64,000 nucleotides of DNA, from positions 1,736,001 to 1,800,000 of the forward strand of contig OZ244173.1 in the NCBI GenBank assembly GCA_965216515.1, read 5' to 3'. The first letter of the stretch is position 1. Every line of letters starts with the position of its first letter. Source of the stretch: CAXMRP01 sp965216515 (GTDB lineage: Bacteria; Pseudomonadota; Alphaproteobacteria; Rhizobiales; Afifellaceae). The notes beneath the pieces are model-generated. The model made no database searches and was not told the origin of the DNA. It saw only the letters and a program-made list of their open reading frames with translations. Positions 45,416 through 54,783 of this stretch are shown here, one piece after another. The position numbers and the translations under genes were made by a program.

Positions 45416-46213
45416 TCACCCGGCATCCGGGAACAACCCGGCCAGGTCGACATCAGCCATCTCGGCAAGCAGCCGGCAAAACCGGTTGGCCTGGTGGTTG
45501 GCGATTGCCGACCCGATCGCCGCCGTCGCCGCCGCCGCGTTGCCGACCACGCCATCACTGTTGAGATCGCCGGCAAGCCAGCCAAAGCCGATCGGACCGT
45601 GGGCCCGCAGCATCGCGTAGCGCCGCGCCAGCACCGACTGGACGGAGGGAAAGTCCCGCGCCGCCGCCATATCGACCCGCTCGGGCCGAAAATGCAGCAT
45701 GAGGGACGTTTCGATCTGCCCGCCATGTATGCCGACGGCCTGCTCCGCTTCGCCGATCAGCCTGTCGGGGAGGCCAAGCCGCATCCATGTGGTCGCCACC
45801 GCCAGCAGCCCGAAATCGGCGCGCAAGTCGAGTGTTGCCGCCGTCATCGCTGCAACATTGCCGCCATGTGCGGAAATCACCGCCACCTTGCGCACGCCGA
45901 GGTCGCAAAGGTCGCCGCCACGCGCCACGATTTGTGCCATCAGTTGCGGTGTGGAGACCGAGCACAGGCCGGCAAACCTTTCATGCTCCCGCGACGCGCC
46001 GACCGCCTCCACCGGCAACGCGATCACGTCGGCGCCGGCCGGCAGGCAAGCGCTGACGCACCCCATCATTCCCTCCGCAATGTCGGTATCTGTCGTGTTC
46101 GGCAGGTGCGGCCCGTGCTGTTCCGTCGCCGCCAGCGGCAGGACCGCGACGGTTCGGTTCGGGTCGACCGGCCCGCCTGCCGCGCGCACCGCCTCATAGT
46201 GACGCATCGCCAT
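45416..46213 (-). CDS. Creatininase family protein
   Basis: A 265-residue member of the creatininase/creatinine amidohydrolase family. VLPLAATEQHGPHLPNTTDT carries the Glu, His and Asp that bind two metals, SAHGGNVAAM a further metal-binding His, and GIHGGQIETSLML the Glu near the C-terminal part. Relatives include creatininase, MftE and FAPy deformylase-type enzymes, so the substrate is open. ATG at 46213 has GGAGG about eleven bases upstream. The gene is divergent from gluQ, with 179 bases between. Confidence 0.85.
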   Translation of the reverse strand: MAMRHYEAVRAAGGPVDPNRTVAVLPLAATEQHGPHLPNTTDTDIAEGMMGCVSACLPAGADVIALPVEAVGASREHERFAGLCSVSTPQLMAQIVARGGDLCDLGVRKVAVISAHGGNVAAMTAATLDLRADFGLLAVATTWMRLGLPDRLIGEAEQAVGIHGGQIETSLMLHFRPERVDMAAARDFPSVQSVLARRYAMLRAHGPIGFGWLAGDLNSDGVVGNAAAATAAIGSAIANHQANRFCRLLAEMADVDLAGLFPDAG

Positions 46214-46392
46214 GTTCGCTTTCGCCTCCGATCCCGATCGCCCGTCATGGATGCCGCCGTGCAAAATGGTTGCGCGGCCGCGCCAAACCGGTTTGCATGT
46301 TTTATGACGACCCGCAATGTCGCCGTCATGTCCGGCCGCGCCGGCTGGCCGCGGCACCCCAGATCCGAAAACCGGACACCGACCCGATCACC

Positions 46393-47307
46393 ATGACACC
46401 ACCACCGGTTTTCCGCTTTGCGCCCAGTCCCAACGGCCTGCTCCACGAGGGCCACGCCCTGTCGGCGCTTCTCAACCACGATGCGGCCCGGGCGGCCGGC
46501 GGCCGGATGCTGCTGCGTATCGAGGATATCGACGCCGCCCGCGCACGACCGGAGTTCGAGGCCGCCATCTTTGAGGATCTTGCCTGGCTCGGCATCGACT
46601 GGCCGCAACCGGTGATGCGGCAATCGGAGCGGTTCGCTATCTATCGCCGGTCCGTCGACCGGCTCCTCGCCCGCGGCCTTCTGTATCCGGCGACGATGAG
46701 CCGGTCCGTGATCCGGCGGCGGATTGCCGAGATCGAAAGGGCCGGCCGGCCCTGGCCGCGCGATCCCGATGGCGCGCCCCACTATCCCGGCACCGAGCGC
46801 CAATGGTCGGGCGCCCGCAGGAGGGCGGCCATGACCGGCGGCGATCCCTATGCCCTGCGCCTCGACATGGCCAGGGCGCTGGCGGAGGTCGGCCGGTTGA
46901 CGTGGACGGAGCGGAATCCCTTCGATCCCGGCGACGCGCGCACGATCGCCGCCAATCCCGCCGCCTGGGGCGACGTCGTGCTGGCCCGGCGCGATGCCCC
47001 GGCAAGCTACCATCTGTGCGTCTGCATCGATGATGCCGGCCAGGCCGTCACCCACGTCGTGCGCGGCCTCGATCTGGAACCGGCGACCGGCATCCACAGG
47101 CTTGTCCAGGCGCTGCTCGGCCTGCCCGCGCCGGTCTACTGGCATCACCGCCTGATCCGCGACGAAACCGGCGCCAAGCTGTCGAAGTCGGCCGGCGGCC
47201 ACGCCATCCGTGCCCTGCGCGATGCCGGGCTTTCGACCGACGACGTCCGCCGCCGTGTCGATCTGTCACGAAGCAAACGGGCCGGGCGGATCTGCGGCCC
47301 GCGCTAA
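46393..47307 (+). CDS. gluQ: Glutamyl-Q tRNA(Asp) synthetase
   Basis: A 304-residue paralogue of the catalytic half of GluRS. It activates glutamate and links it to queuosine at the wobble position of tRNA-Asp. The class I signatures are FAPSPNGLLHEGHALSAL (HIGH-like, from residue 8) and DETGAKLSKSAGG (KMSKS-like, near 260). RIEDIDAARARPEFEAAIFE is also typical. The anticodon-binding domain of GluRS is absent, as expected. The usual zinc-site Cys-x-Cys after the GLLYP segment is missing (YPATMSRS here). Its stop overlaps the convergent AEC transporter by four bases. Confidence 0.9.
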   Translation: MTPPPVFRFAPSPNGLLHEGHALSALLNHDAARAAGGRMLLRIEDIDAARARPEFEAAIFEDLAWLGIDWPQPVMRQSERFAIYRRSVDRLLARGLLYPATMSRSVIRRRIAEIERAGRPWPRDPDGAPHYPGTERQWSGARRRAAMTGGDPYALRLDMARALAEVGRLTWTERNPFDPGDARTIAANPAAWGDVVLARRDAPASYHLCVCIDDAGQAVTHVVRGLDLEPATGIHRLVQALLGLPAPVYWHHRLIRDETGAKLSKSAGGHAIRALRDAGLSTDDVRRRVDLSRSKRAGRICGPR

Positions 47308-48263
47308 CCTGTCACCGTGCGCAGGAACACCAGCCACAGGCTGATTGTCACGATCGCCAGCGCCGTCGATATGGCGATGCTGTTCGACGCCAGCGCTTCG
47401 CCGGTGCCGAACCGGCTGGCGATCAGGTAGACCGAGATCCCGGCCGGCGCCGCCGCGGTCAGCACCGCGGCGCCGGTGGCGACCGGTCCGATCCCGACAA
47501 ACTGCGCCAGACCGAAGACAATCGCCGGCATGACCAGGAGTTTCAGCGCCGAAATCAGCAACGCCGGCACATATTGGCGCGTTGCCCCGAATCGCGCCAC
47601 GGAGATGCCCACCGACACCAGCGCCACCGGCCCGGCGACACCGGCCAGCGAATCGATCAGAATCTGCAGCGCCGGAAACGGCGTATAACCGGACAGCCGC
47701 CACACCACCCCGACGCCGATTCCATAGATGACCGGATTGGTGAAAAGACCGGCGGCGAAGGCCCGCGCCAGCGCCCCCCGATCGATCGGCCCGGTCCGCA
47801 CACCATCTGCGGCGAGCGCCCATTCGTTGAGCACGATTCCCGCCGCCAGAAGGCTCGGCAGGTGAACGGCGACAATCGTCACCACGAATTGAAGGCCGGC
47901 ATCGCCATAGGCGAGTTGCACCACCGGGATACCGATCAGCACCGTGTTGGAGAACGCCGCCGACACCCCGGCGACGACACTGGCGCGGGTATCGCGGCCG
48001 AAAAGCCGGCGAATCAGCTGATGCGACAGGATCCACACGCAAACCACGCCGCCGAAATAGCAAAACCACAACGCCCAGGGCGACACATGGCCGAAGTCCG
48101 CCGTCGCCATGTTCTTGGCCAGGAGCACCGGAACCGGCACCTTGTAAACGAAATCGGCGACCCGGTCGCCGGTCTCCTGATCCACATAGCCGCTGCGGGC
48201 GCACGCCGCCCCGATGCCGATGAGGCCGAATATCGAAATAATGATCTGGACGATGTCGGACAC
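47304..48263 (-). CDS. AEC-family (auxin efflux carrier-like) transporter
   Basis: A 319-residue inner-membrane protein with about ten helices. The N-terminus (MSDIVQIIISIFGLIGIGAA) and the KVPVPVLLAKNMA segment after the first helix are typical. The FSNTVLIGIPVV motif and the late AAAPAGISVYLIASRFG segment also mark this family. Bacterial AEC proteins transport small organic acids such as malate or malonate; the substrate here is not indicated. Translation starts at GTG (48263) with only a weak ribosome-binding site. Confidence 0.9.
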   Translation of the reverse strand: MSDIVQIIISIFGLIGIGAACARSGYVDQETGDRVADFVYKVPVPVLLAKNMATADFGHVSPWALWFCYFGGVVCVWILSHQLIRRLFGRDTRASVVAGVSAAFSNTVLIGIPVVQLAYGDAGLQFVVTIVAVHLPSLLAAGIVLNEWALAADGVRTGPIDRGALARAFAAGLFTNPVIYGIGVGVVWRLSGYTPFPALQILIDSLAGVAGPVALVSVGISVARFGATRQYVPALLISALKLLVMPAIVFGLAQFVGIGPVATGAAVLTAAAPAGISVYLIASRFGTGEALASNSIAISTALAIVTISLWLVFLRTVTG

Positions 48264-48385
48264 GACGGGAACCGCTATAGGGATGTAGGCGCATACGCCC
48301 GAACCGGCCCCCGGCCGCCAGCCGGCGGCGCCGGTCGATCGCAGGCGAATTCGCGACAGGCACGGGCAAACTCCCCGATGAACCG

Positions 48386-49216
48386 ATGAAACGCAAGACG
48401 ATTATGATCACCGGGTGCTCCAGCGGCATCGGCGCCCATTGCGCCACCGCCATGAAGACGCGCGGCTGGCGGGTGTTTGCCACCGCGCGGCGCGAGGAGG
48501 ACTTGGCGCGGCTTCGGGCCGGCGGGCTGGAGGCGCTGTTCCTGGACTACCGCGACTCCGGTACCGTCGTCGCTGCCGCCGATGCCGTGCTTGCGGCCAC
48601 CGGCGGCAGGCTCGACGCGCTGTTCAACAACGGCGCCTATGCCCAGCCCGGCGCCATCGAGGACCTCGATGACGCCACGCTGCGCGCGCAATTCGACGCC
48701 AATTTCTTTGGCTGGCACCAGCTCGTCCGGCAGGTCGTGCCCGCCATGCGTGATCGCGGCTCCGGGCGTATTGTCCAGAATTCCTCCGTTCTCGGCCTTG
48801 TCGCCTTTCCCTTTCGCGGCGCCTACACGGCGACAAAGTTTGCGCTGGAGGGCTATTCGCAGACCCTGCGCATGGAACTGGCCGGCAGCGGCATCCATGT
48901 CAGCGTCATCAATCCCGGCCCGATCAGGAGCCGCATCGCCGAAAATGCCCTTGCCGCGTTCCGGCGCAATATCGACATCGCCGGGTCCGTCCATCGCGCC
49001 GGTTACGAACGGCGTCTGGCCGAACTGGAGGACGGCGGCACGACATTCGGCCTCAAGGGCCCCGAAGCGGTGTTGAGGGCGCTGGTCCATGCCTGCGAAC
49101 ACCCCCGCCCGCGGCCCGCCTATCCGGTCACCGTGCCAACCCGCATCGCCGACACGGCCCGCCGCCTGCTCACCGCCCGCGCCCTGGACCGTGCCTTTTC
49201 CCGCCTTTCGCGATAG
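48386..49216 (+). CDS. SDR-family oxidoreductase
   Basis: A 276-residue classical short-chain dehydrogenase. TGCSSGIGAHCATAMKTRGW (about 9-28) is the TGxxxGIG dinucleotide site, LFNNGAYAQPG the NNAG-type motif, NSSVLGLVAFPFRGAYTATK holds the catalytic Ser, Tyr and Lys, and INPGPIRSRI follows. The basic residues after the first beta-alpha unit (TARREEDL) favour NADP(H). The substrate is not predictable; the style resembles the group acting on lipid or steroid-like substrates. It has no obvious operon partner. Confidence 0.92.
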   Translation: MKRKTIMITGCSSGIGAHCATAMKTRGWRVFATARREEDLARLRAGGLEALFLDYRDSGTVVAAADAVLAATGGRLDALFNNGAYAQPGAIEDLDDATLRAQFDANFFGWHQLVRQVVPAMRDRGSGRIVQNSSVLGLVAFPFRGAYTATKFALEGYSQTLRMELAGSGIHVSVINPGPIRSRIAENALAAFRRNIDIAGSVHRAGYERRLAELEDGGTTFGLKGPEAVLRALVHACEHPRPRPAYPVTVPTRIADTARRLLTARALDRAFSRLSR

Positions 49217-49369
49217 CCCCCGCCGCCGGCCCAATTGCCGTTTGGCGAACCGGCACGATATGTGGCATGAGGCCGGCGGCCTGCCGTTCGCCGGTCGCGA
49301 TCGCAAATCCGGGCGCAATGGCGGATCCCGGCCCGGTCACAGATCAGCACCCAACCGGAAGACATTTTC

Positions 49370-49561
49370 ATGACCGCACTTGCCGAATACGCCGTCCCCG
49401 TCTCCATGGCCGCCGTTGCCCTGGTCCTGATTGCCGGTCTGTGGAACATGATGCGCGGCGGCTCTGCCAACCGGTCCCAGCAGCTCATGCGCGCCCGTGT
49501 GCTTTTGCAGTTTGTGGCGATCGTCGTCATGATGGGTGCATTGTGGCTGACGAGTCGTTGA
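49370..49561 (+). CDS. Twin-transmembrane-helix small protein (HIG1-like)
   Basis: A 63-residue membrane protein with two helices (about 9-28 and 44-60) joined by a short polar loop, WNMMRGGSANRSQQLMRARV. The loop with the Q-x-x-x-R-x-R-x-x-x-Q pattern is that of the HIG1/'twin transmembrane' family linked to respiratory cytochrome oxidase in mitochondria and alphaproteobacteria. It precedes the adenosyltransferase gene by 57 bases, an arrangement often seen in Hyphomicrobiales. Confidence 0.85.
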   Translation: MTALAEYAVPVSMAAVALVLIAGLWNMMRGGSANRSQQLMRARVLLQFVAIVVMMGALWLTSR

Positions 49562-49618
49562 ATCGCGTCCCGGATCGGGCCGCACCGGCGGCCGACAGGC
49601 CGGATCAGGGAAACCGCA

Positions 49619-50242
49619 ATGGTCGTGCTCAACAAGATTTACACGCGCACCGGCGATGACGGGACGACGGCGCTCGCTACTGGCGACCGCCGCCCCAAGG
49701 ACGATCCGCGCATCGACGCCTGCGGCGCCGTCGACGAGACCAACGCGGCCATCGGCATCGTCCGCAGCCAGCTCGCCGCCCACCGGAATGATCAGGGCCG
49801 GGACGGCCTCGACGCCATGCTCGCCGCCATCCAGAACGACCTGTTTGACCTCGGCGCCGAACTGGCGACACCCGAAGGCGATCGCCCGCCGGACGTTGAA
49901 CCGCTGCGCATCCTGCCGGCGCAGATCGCCCGCCTGGAAACTGAAATCGACACCCTCAATGCCGGCCTGAAACCGCTGCGCTCCTTTGTCCTGCCCGGCG
50001 GGACGCCGGCCGCCGCCGCGCTGCACCTCGCCCGCACCATTGCCCGCCGCGCCGAACGGCGCATGGTCTCGCTCGCCGCGGCCGAGCCGGGCAAGGTCGG
50101 CGCGCCGGCCCTGCGCTATGTCAACCGCCTGTCCGACTTCCTGTTTGTCGCCAGCCGGCACCTCAACGACGGCGGTGCCGGCGACGTCCTGTGGGAACCC
50201 GGCGCCACCCGCGGCATCGAAGCCGGCAATGCCGGCCGCTGA
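49619..50242 (+). CDS. Corrinoid adenosyltransferase, PduO type
   Basis: A 207-residue ATP:cob(I)alamin adenosyltransferase that makes coenzyme B12. The ATP-binding N-terminus is YTRTGDDGTTALATGDRRPK, then DDPRIDACGAVDETNAAIGI. The C-terminal helices have TIARRAERRMVSLA and YVNRLSDFLFVASRHLN, which includes the Arg-x-x-Glu-Arg type motif at the active site. The coenzyme serves enzymes such as methylmalonyl-CoA mutase. No cobalamin riboswitch is visible upstream. Confidence 0.93.
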   Translation: MVVLNKIYTRTGDDGTTALATGDRRPKDDPRIDACGAVDETNAAIGIVRSQLAAHRNDQGRDGLDAMLAAIQNDLFDLGAELATPEGDRPPDVEPLRILPAQIARLETEIDTLNAGLKPLRSFVLPGGTPAAAALHLARTIARRAERRMVSLAAAEPGKVGAPALRYVNRLSDFLFVASRHLNDGGAGDVLWEPGATRGIEAGNAGR

Positions 50243-50286
50243 TCCGGCAATCATGACCCGCCCCGACCACGGATGACCGCGCCGCC

Positions 50287-50988
50287 ATGTTCGTTCCCCT
50301 CCACGACGACAATGCCATTGACCATATCGACCGGCCGTATGTGAACTACGGGCTGATCGTCGTCACCACAATCGTGTTTTTCCTGTCCGGCGGCATCGAC
50401 GCGGAATCCATCCAGAAGGCGGCGTTCAGCTACGGCCTCGTCCCCTCGCTGGTGAACGACCTCAAGGAGCTGCCGGATGGATTTGTCGATCTCCCCGACA
50501 GCCTGACCTTCCTCACCTATGCCTTCGTGCATGCCAATTTCGTGCACCTGGCCGGCAACATGCTGTTTTTATGGGTGTTCGGCGACAATATCGAAGACGC
50601 GGTCGGCCACGTGAAATATCTGATTTTTTACCTCGCCTGCGCCGCCGGCGGCGGCGGTGCCCATGTCGTGGCAAACGGCACCTCCGACGCCCCCCTGATC
50701 GGCGCGTCCGGCGCCGTCGCCGGCATTGTGGCGGCCTACCTGATCCTCCACCCGAAGGTGAAATTGTGGATTCTGGCGTTCGGGCGCATTCCGGTGCGGC
50801 TTCGCGCCGCCTATGTACTGGTCGGCTGGGCGGCTTATCAGATCGCCAGCCTGTTCCTGTCCGTGCCCGGCGAGAACGAGGTCGCGTGGTGGGCACATAT
50901 CGGCGGCTTCGTAACCGGTGCCCTGCTCATTCTGGTCGCGCGGCGGCCGGGTGTGCCGCTGTTCGACAGGAATTTGTCGGCGACGTGA
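50287..50988 (+). CDS. Rhomboid-family intramembrane serine protease
   Basis: A 233-residue six-helix membrane protein. Catalytic Ser is in LIGASGAVAGIVAAYLI (about 139-155), the His in WWAHIGGFVTGALL near the C-terminus, and the structural segment FVHANFVHLAGNMLFLWVFG is present. It cleaves single-pass membrane proteins within the bilayer; partners are unknown. It starts 45 bases after the adenosyltransferase gene and is probably in the same operon. Confidence 0.93.
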   Translation: MFVPLHDDNAIDHIDRPYVNYGLIVVTTIVFFLSGGIDAESIQKAAFSYGLVPSLVNDLKELPDGFVDLPDSLTFLTYAFVHANFVHLAGNMLFLWVFGDNIEDAVGHVKYLIFYLACAAGGGGAHVVANGTSDAPLIGASGAVAGIVAAYLILHPKVKLWILAFGRIPVRLRAAYVLVGWAAYQIASLFLSVPGENEVAWWAHIGGFVTGALLILVARRPGVPLFDRNLSAT

Positions 50989-51141
50989 ACCGGGGCCGGG
51001 CCGTTCGGTGCGGAAGCGGCGGGCGGCGACAATGACGCAACCCGGCCGGTCTTCGTCGCATCAGGCCTTGCCATCCCGCCCCCCAAGACCTAGAGCGTCA
51101 CCGTCAACGGGCGCGCCGTTGGCCGTCGGAAGGATTGTCCC

Positions 51142-51891
51142 ATGAAGATACTGGTGCCCGTAAAGCGGGTGATAGACTACAATGTGAAAGTCCGGGTGAA
51201 GAGCGACGGCTCCGGCGTCGATCTCGCCAACGTCAAGATGTCGATGAACCCGTTTGACGAGATCGCCGTGGAAGAGGCCATCCGCCTGAAGGAGGCCGGC
51301 ACCGCCGAAGAAATCGTCGTCGTCACGGTCGGTCCGGCACAGTCGGCGGAGACATTGCGCAACGGCCTGGCCATGGGCGCCGACCGCGGCATCCTGGTGG
51401 AGGCTGACGCGGCGACGGAGCCGCTGGCGGTGGCCAAGATCCTGAAGGGTGTCGTCGATGCCGAACAGCCGCGCCTGGTCATCCTCGGCAAGCAGGCCAT
51501 CGATGACGATTCCAATCAGACCGGTCAGATGCTGGCGGCGCTTCTGGGCTGGTCCCAGGCAACCTTCCTGAAAGAGCTGAAGATCGACGGTGACCGCGCG
51601 GAAGCCACCCGCGAGGTCGATGGCGGCCTGCAGACGATCTCCGTCACCCTGCCGACCGTGGCGACGACGGACCTGCGCCTCAACGAGCCGCGCTACGCTT
51701 CGCTGCCCAACATCATGAAAGCCAAGAAAAAGCCGATCGACAACAAGACCCCGGACGACTACGGCGTCGATGCCGCGCCGCGTCTGGAGATCCTGGAAAC
51801 CGTCGAGCCGGAGAAGCGCCAGGCCGGCGTCAAGGTGGCATCCGCCGCCGAGCTGATCGGCAAGCTGCGCGATGAAGCCGGCGTTCTCTAG
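51142..51891 (+). CDS. etfB: Electron transfer flavoprotein subunit beta
   Basis: A 249-residue protein starting MKILVPVKRVIDYNVKVRVK, with MSMNPFDEIAVEEAIRLKEA, LGKQAIDDDSNQTGQMLAAL and the conserved C-terminal helix region. It binds AMP and pairs with EtfA, which holds FAD. The dimer takes electrons from acyl-CoA dehydrogenases and passes them to ETF-ubiquinone oxidoreductase. It is 37 bases upstream of etfA. Confidence 0.97.
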   Translation: MKILVPVKRVIDYNVKVRVKSDGSGVDLANVKMSMNPFDEIAVEEAIRLKEAGTAEEIVVVTVGPAQSAETLRNGLAMGADRGILVEADAATEPLAVAKILKGVVDAEQPRLVILGKQAIDDDSNQTGQMLAALLGWSQATFLKELKIDGDRAEATREVDGGLQTISVTLPTVATTDLRLNEPRYASLPNIMKAKKKPIDNKTPDDYGVDAAPRLEILETVEPEKRQAGVKVASAAELIGKLRDEAGVL

Positions 51892-51927
51892 GCGCCCGCC
51901 ATCGGCACCCGCAAGAGGCAATTGACC

Positions 51928-52872
51928 ATGACCACCCTTCTATTGGCCGAACACGACAATGCTGAACTGAACGAGGCGACCGGAAAGGCGCTGACGGCAG
52001 CCGCCGGGCTTGGCGCACCGGTCCACGTGCTCGTCGCCGGCAAGGATGCCGCATCCGTCGCCGCCGCCGCGGCGTCGCTGGACGGCGTGGAAAAGGTGCT
52101 GCACGCCGACGATCCGACCCTGGAGCATCACCTGGCCGAGCCGATGGCGGCGCTGATCGTCTCGCTGGCCGATGCCTACGACGCCCTTGTCGCTCCGGCC
52201 ACGACAACCGGCAAGAATGTCATGCCGCGCGTCGCCGCCCTTCTCGATGTCATGCAGGTGTCGGAGATCATCGAGGTCGTCGCGCCGGACACCTTCAAGC
52301 GGCCGATTTATGCCGGCAACGCCATCCAGACGGTCCGCTCCGGTGATGCCCGCAAGGTAATCACCGTCCGTACGTCCGGGTTCGCCGCGGCAACGGCGGG
52401 CGGGTCGGGCGCACCGGTGGAAGCGGTCGCCGCGGCCGGCGACCCCGGCCTGTCCTCTTATGTCGGCGAAAAGCTTCAGGAAAGCGACCGGCCGGAACTG
52501 GCCTCCGCCAGGATCATCCTGTCCGGTGGCCGCGGTGTCGGCTCCAAGGAGAATTTCGCCAAGGTGATCGAACCTGTGGCCGACAAGCTGGGCGCGGCCG
52601 TTGGCGCCTCCCGGGCCGCCGTCGATGCCGGCTATGCGCCCAACGACTGGCAGGTCGGGCAGACCGGCAAGATCGTCGCCCCGGATCTCTACATCGCCGC
52701 CGGCATTTCCGGCGCCATCCAGCATCTGGCCGGCATGAAGGATTCCAAGGTTATCGTCGCCATCAACAAGGACGAGGAAGCGCCGATCTTCCAGATCGCC
52801 GACTACGGTCTCGTTGCCGACCTGTTTGACGTTCTGCCGGAAATCGAGGCCGAACTCGACAAGCTCGGCTAG
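51928..52872 (+). CDS. etfA: Electron transfer flavoprotein subunit alpha
   Basis: A 314-residue protein. The FAD domain is at the C-terminal half: SGGRGVGSKENFAKVIEPVA, then SRAAVDAGYAPNDWQVGQTG and the family signature PDLYIAAGISGAIQHLAGMK. The N-terminal domain includes TTTGKNVMPRVAALLDVMQV. ATG at 51928 has AAGAGG upstream; a TTG two codons earlier is less likely. Co-transcription with etfB and a nearby 3-hydroxybutyryl-CoA dehydrogenase fits fatty-acid or butyrate metabolism. Confidence 0.97.
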   Translation: MTTLLLAEHDNAELNEATGKALTAAAGLGAPVHVLVAGKDAASVAAAAASLDGVEKVLHADDPTLEHHLAEPMAALIVSLADAYDALVAPATTTGKNVMPRVAALLDVMQVSEIIEVVAPDTFKRPIYAGNAIQTVRSGDARKVITVRTSGFAAATAGGSGAPVEAVAAAGDPGLSSYVGEKLQESDRPELASARIILSGGRGVGSKENFAKVIEPVADKLGAAVGASRAAVDAGYAPNDWQVGQTGKIVAPDLYIAAGISGAIQHLAGMKDSKVIVAINKDEEAPIFQIADYGLVADLFDVLPEIEAELDKLG

Positions 52873-53182
52873 GCGGGCGCCGCGCGGCGGCGCCGCGCGC
52901 GCAGGCGAAGCGGCGCGCCCGATGCCGCCCGGTCGCCCGGCCGCGGCGCAACCGGCAACGCCGCAGCTTGCCGGAACTCGTGCGGTTTGGCGGGTATTGC
53001 GGCAATTTTGCCCCACATTTCCTGCACATTTTCGCCTCCAATGGCTTTCCCTTTGCTCGCACTTGCGAAATACTCTGTGCCGGTCGAAGCCAGGCCGGGC
53101 GTTTCCTGTCGACCGGGCGTCCTCGCGATGAGGCGACACGGTGACCGGGTCCAGGCGAAATCGGGAAGGCGATGCCAAGGCG
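52873..53182. other. 310-base gap between etfA and the hydroxyacyl-CoA dehydrogenase gene
   Basis: The first 50 bases hold a very GC-rich self-complementary segment (GGCGCC, GCGCGC repeats) that may fold into a hairpin, without a T run. From about 52980 to 53100 the sequence is relatively AT-rich and may contain the promoter of the next gene. No gene is seen. Confidence 0.4.
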
Positions 53183-54064
53183 ATGTCGGTGAAATTTGCG
53201 AGAATTGGCGTGGTGGGCGCCGGCCAGATGGGCTGCGGCATTGCGCATGTGTGTGCCCTGTCCGGTTGCGAGGTGCTGCTCAACGACACGTCGGCGGAAC
53301 GCATCGAGTCGGGGCTCGCCACAATCGACGGCAATCTCGTCCGCCAGGTCGGCTCGGGAAAGATCACCGACGAGGAACGCAAGGCCGCCATTCGCCGCAT
53401 TACCGCCGCGCCCGGTCTGGAATCCCTCGCCGACTGCGATCTGGTGATCGAATCGGCGACCGAGGACGAGACCGTCAAGCGCAAGATATTTGCCGAGTTG
53501 TGCCCGCTCCTCAAGCCGGAGGCGGTGCTCGCCACCAACACCTCGTCGATTTCCATTACCCGCCTCGCTTCCGCCACGGACCGGCCGGAACGCTTCATCG
53601 GCGTCCACTTCATGAATCCGGTTCCGGTCATGGAGCTGGTGGAAGTGGTCCGCGGCATCGCCACGGAGGACACGACCTTCGAGCAGACCCGGGCCTTTGT
53701 CGCCGATCTCGGCAAGACCATCGCCGTGGCCGAGGATTTTCCCGCCTTTATGGTCAACCGCATCCTGCTGCCGATGATCAACGAGGCGATATATACCCTG
53801 TACGAGGGTGTCGGCTCCGTCGACGCCATCGACACGGCCATGAAGCTGGGTGCCCACCATCCCATGGGTCCGCTGCAACTGGCCGATTTCATCGGCCTGG
53901 ATACCTGCCTGTCGATCATGCAGGTTCTGCACGACGGCCTGGCCGATTCCAAGTACCGGCCCTGCCCGCTGTTGGTGAAATATGTCGAGGCCGGCTGGCT
54001 TGGCCGCAAGACGGGGCGCGGTTTCTACGACTATCGCGGCGACACGCCGGTGCCCACCCGCTGA
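53183..54064 (+). CDS. 3-hydroxybutyryl-CoA dehydrogenase
   Basis: A 293-residue enzyme oxidising (S)-3-hydroxyacyl-CoA with NAD(P). The Rossmann motif is IGVVGAGQMGCGIAHVCALS at 8-27, catalytic residues appear in NTSSISITRLAS and GVHFMNPVPVM (His and the Asn-Pro motif), and VNRILLPMINEAIYTLYEGV and LADFIGLDTCLSIM mark the C-terminal domain. Short-chain (PaaH/Hbd-type) length. ATG at 53183 has AAGG before it and begins the fold; a GTG at 53141 would add 14 polar residues. Its link to etfBA suggests butyrate or polyhydroxybutyrate metabolism. Confidence 0.94.
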   Translation: MSVKFARIGVVGAGQMGCGIAHVCALSGCEVLLNDTSAERIESGLATIDGNLVRQVGSGKITDEERKAAIRRITAAPGLESLADCDLVIESATEDETVKRKIFAELCPLLKPEAVLATNTSSISITRLASATDRPERFIGVHFMNPVPVMELVEVVRGIATEDTTFEQTRAFVADLGKTIAVAEDFPAFMVNRILLPMINEAIYTLYEGVGSVDAIDTAMKLGAHHPMGPLQLADFIGLDTCLSIMQVLHDGLADSKYRPCPLLVKYVEAGWLGRKTGRGFYDYRGDTPVPTR

Positions 54065-54165
54065 ACGGGCGGGCCGGCCATCAAATCGCCACATGGTGGT
54101 CGCGCTGGCGACACGATTGCCGCTGATGGAATCGCTCCGACATTGCCGTTTGCGGGGACTTGCCG

Positions 54166-54783
54166 ATGTTGACTTCTGATCTCGCTCTGGTTCAGCGAAC
54201 GCGCCGGGGCGTGCTGGCGGTCATGGTCGCTGTCGGCGTTGCCGTGCTGTGCTTCGTCGGCTCCACGCTCGCCGATGAGACCTTTCTGGGCGAGGCGACC
54301 GAACTGGCCGGCGGCCTGATGATCGTGACCTGTATTATCGGGCGGTGCTGGTGCACGCTCTATCTGGGCGGCCACAAGTCCCGCCGCATCGTGCGCAATG
54401 GACCCTACTCGATCTCGCGCAACCCGCTCTACATGTTCTCCATCCTCGGTGCGGCCGGCGCCGGGGCCTTGTTCGGCAGCTTTCTCCTGGCGGCCCTGCT
54501 CGCCGGCGCCGTGTGGGCGGTATTCCGGGTCGTTATTGGCTTTGAGGAAGAGCATCTGGAGCGGATCTTCGGCGACGAATACCGACACTACAAGGCCGAT
54601 GTGCCCCGGTTCGGGCCCCGCATTACCGGCTATCGCGATGGCTCGCTCGTCACCTTCTCGCCGTCGTTCCTGATTGCAGCCGCTCGCGACAACGCCTTAT
54701 TTTTGCTTATCTTTCCCTATGTGGAATTCACAGAAATCCTGCACGAGACATACGGCTTGCCGATCCTGTTGTTGCTACCCTGA
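54166..54783 (+). CDS. Isoprenylcysteine carboxyl methyltransferase-like membrane protein
   Basis: A 205-residue membrane protein with about five hydrophobic segments. The motif NGPYSISRNPLYMFSILGA near 80-98, followed by EEEHLERIFGDEYRHYKADV with the conserved E-E-x-L...F/Y-x-x-Y pattern, defines the ICMT/PEMT-like family of SAM-dependent methyltransferases. Bacterial substrates are mostly unknown. It starts at ATG 54166 with GGGGA before it; an in-frame TTG two codons earlier is possible. Its end overlaps the convergent TlpA-like gene by nine bases. Confidence 0.85.
   Translation: MLTSDLALVQRTRRGVLAVMVAVGVAVLCFVGSTLADETFLGEATELAGGLMIVTCIIGRCWCTLYLGGHKSRRIVRNGPYSISRNPLYMFSILGAAGAGALFGSFLLAALLAGAVWAVFRVVIGFEEEHLERIFGDEYRHYKADVPRFGPRITGYRDGSLVTFSPSFLIAAARDNALFLLIFPYVEFTEILHETYGLPILLLLP

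Noticed and set aside
49562..49618. Possible cobalamin riboswitch before the adenosyltransferase gene
   Set aside because: The gap is only 57 bases and has no B12-box-like sequence; it is too short for the element.
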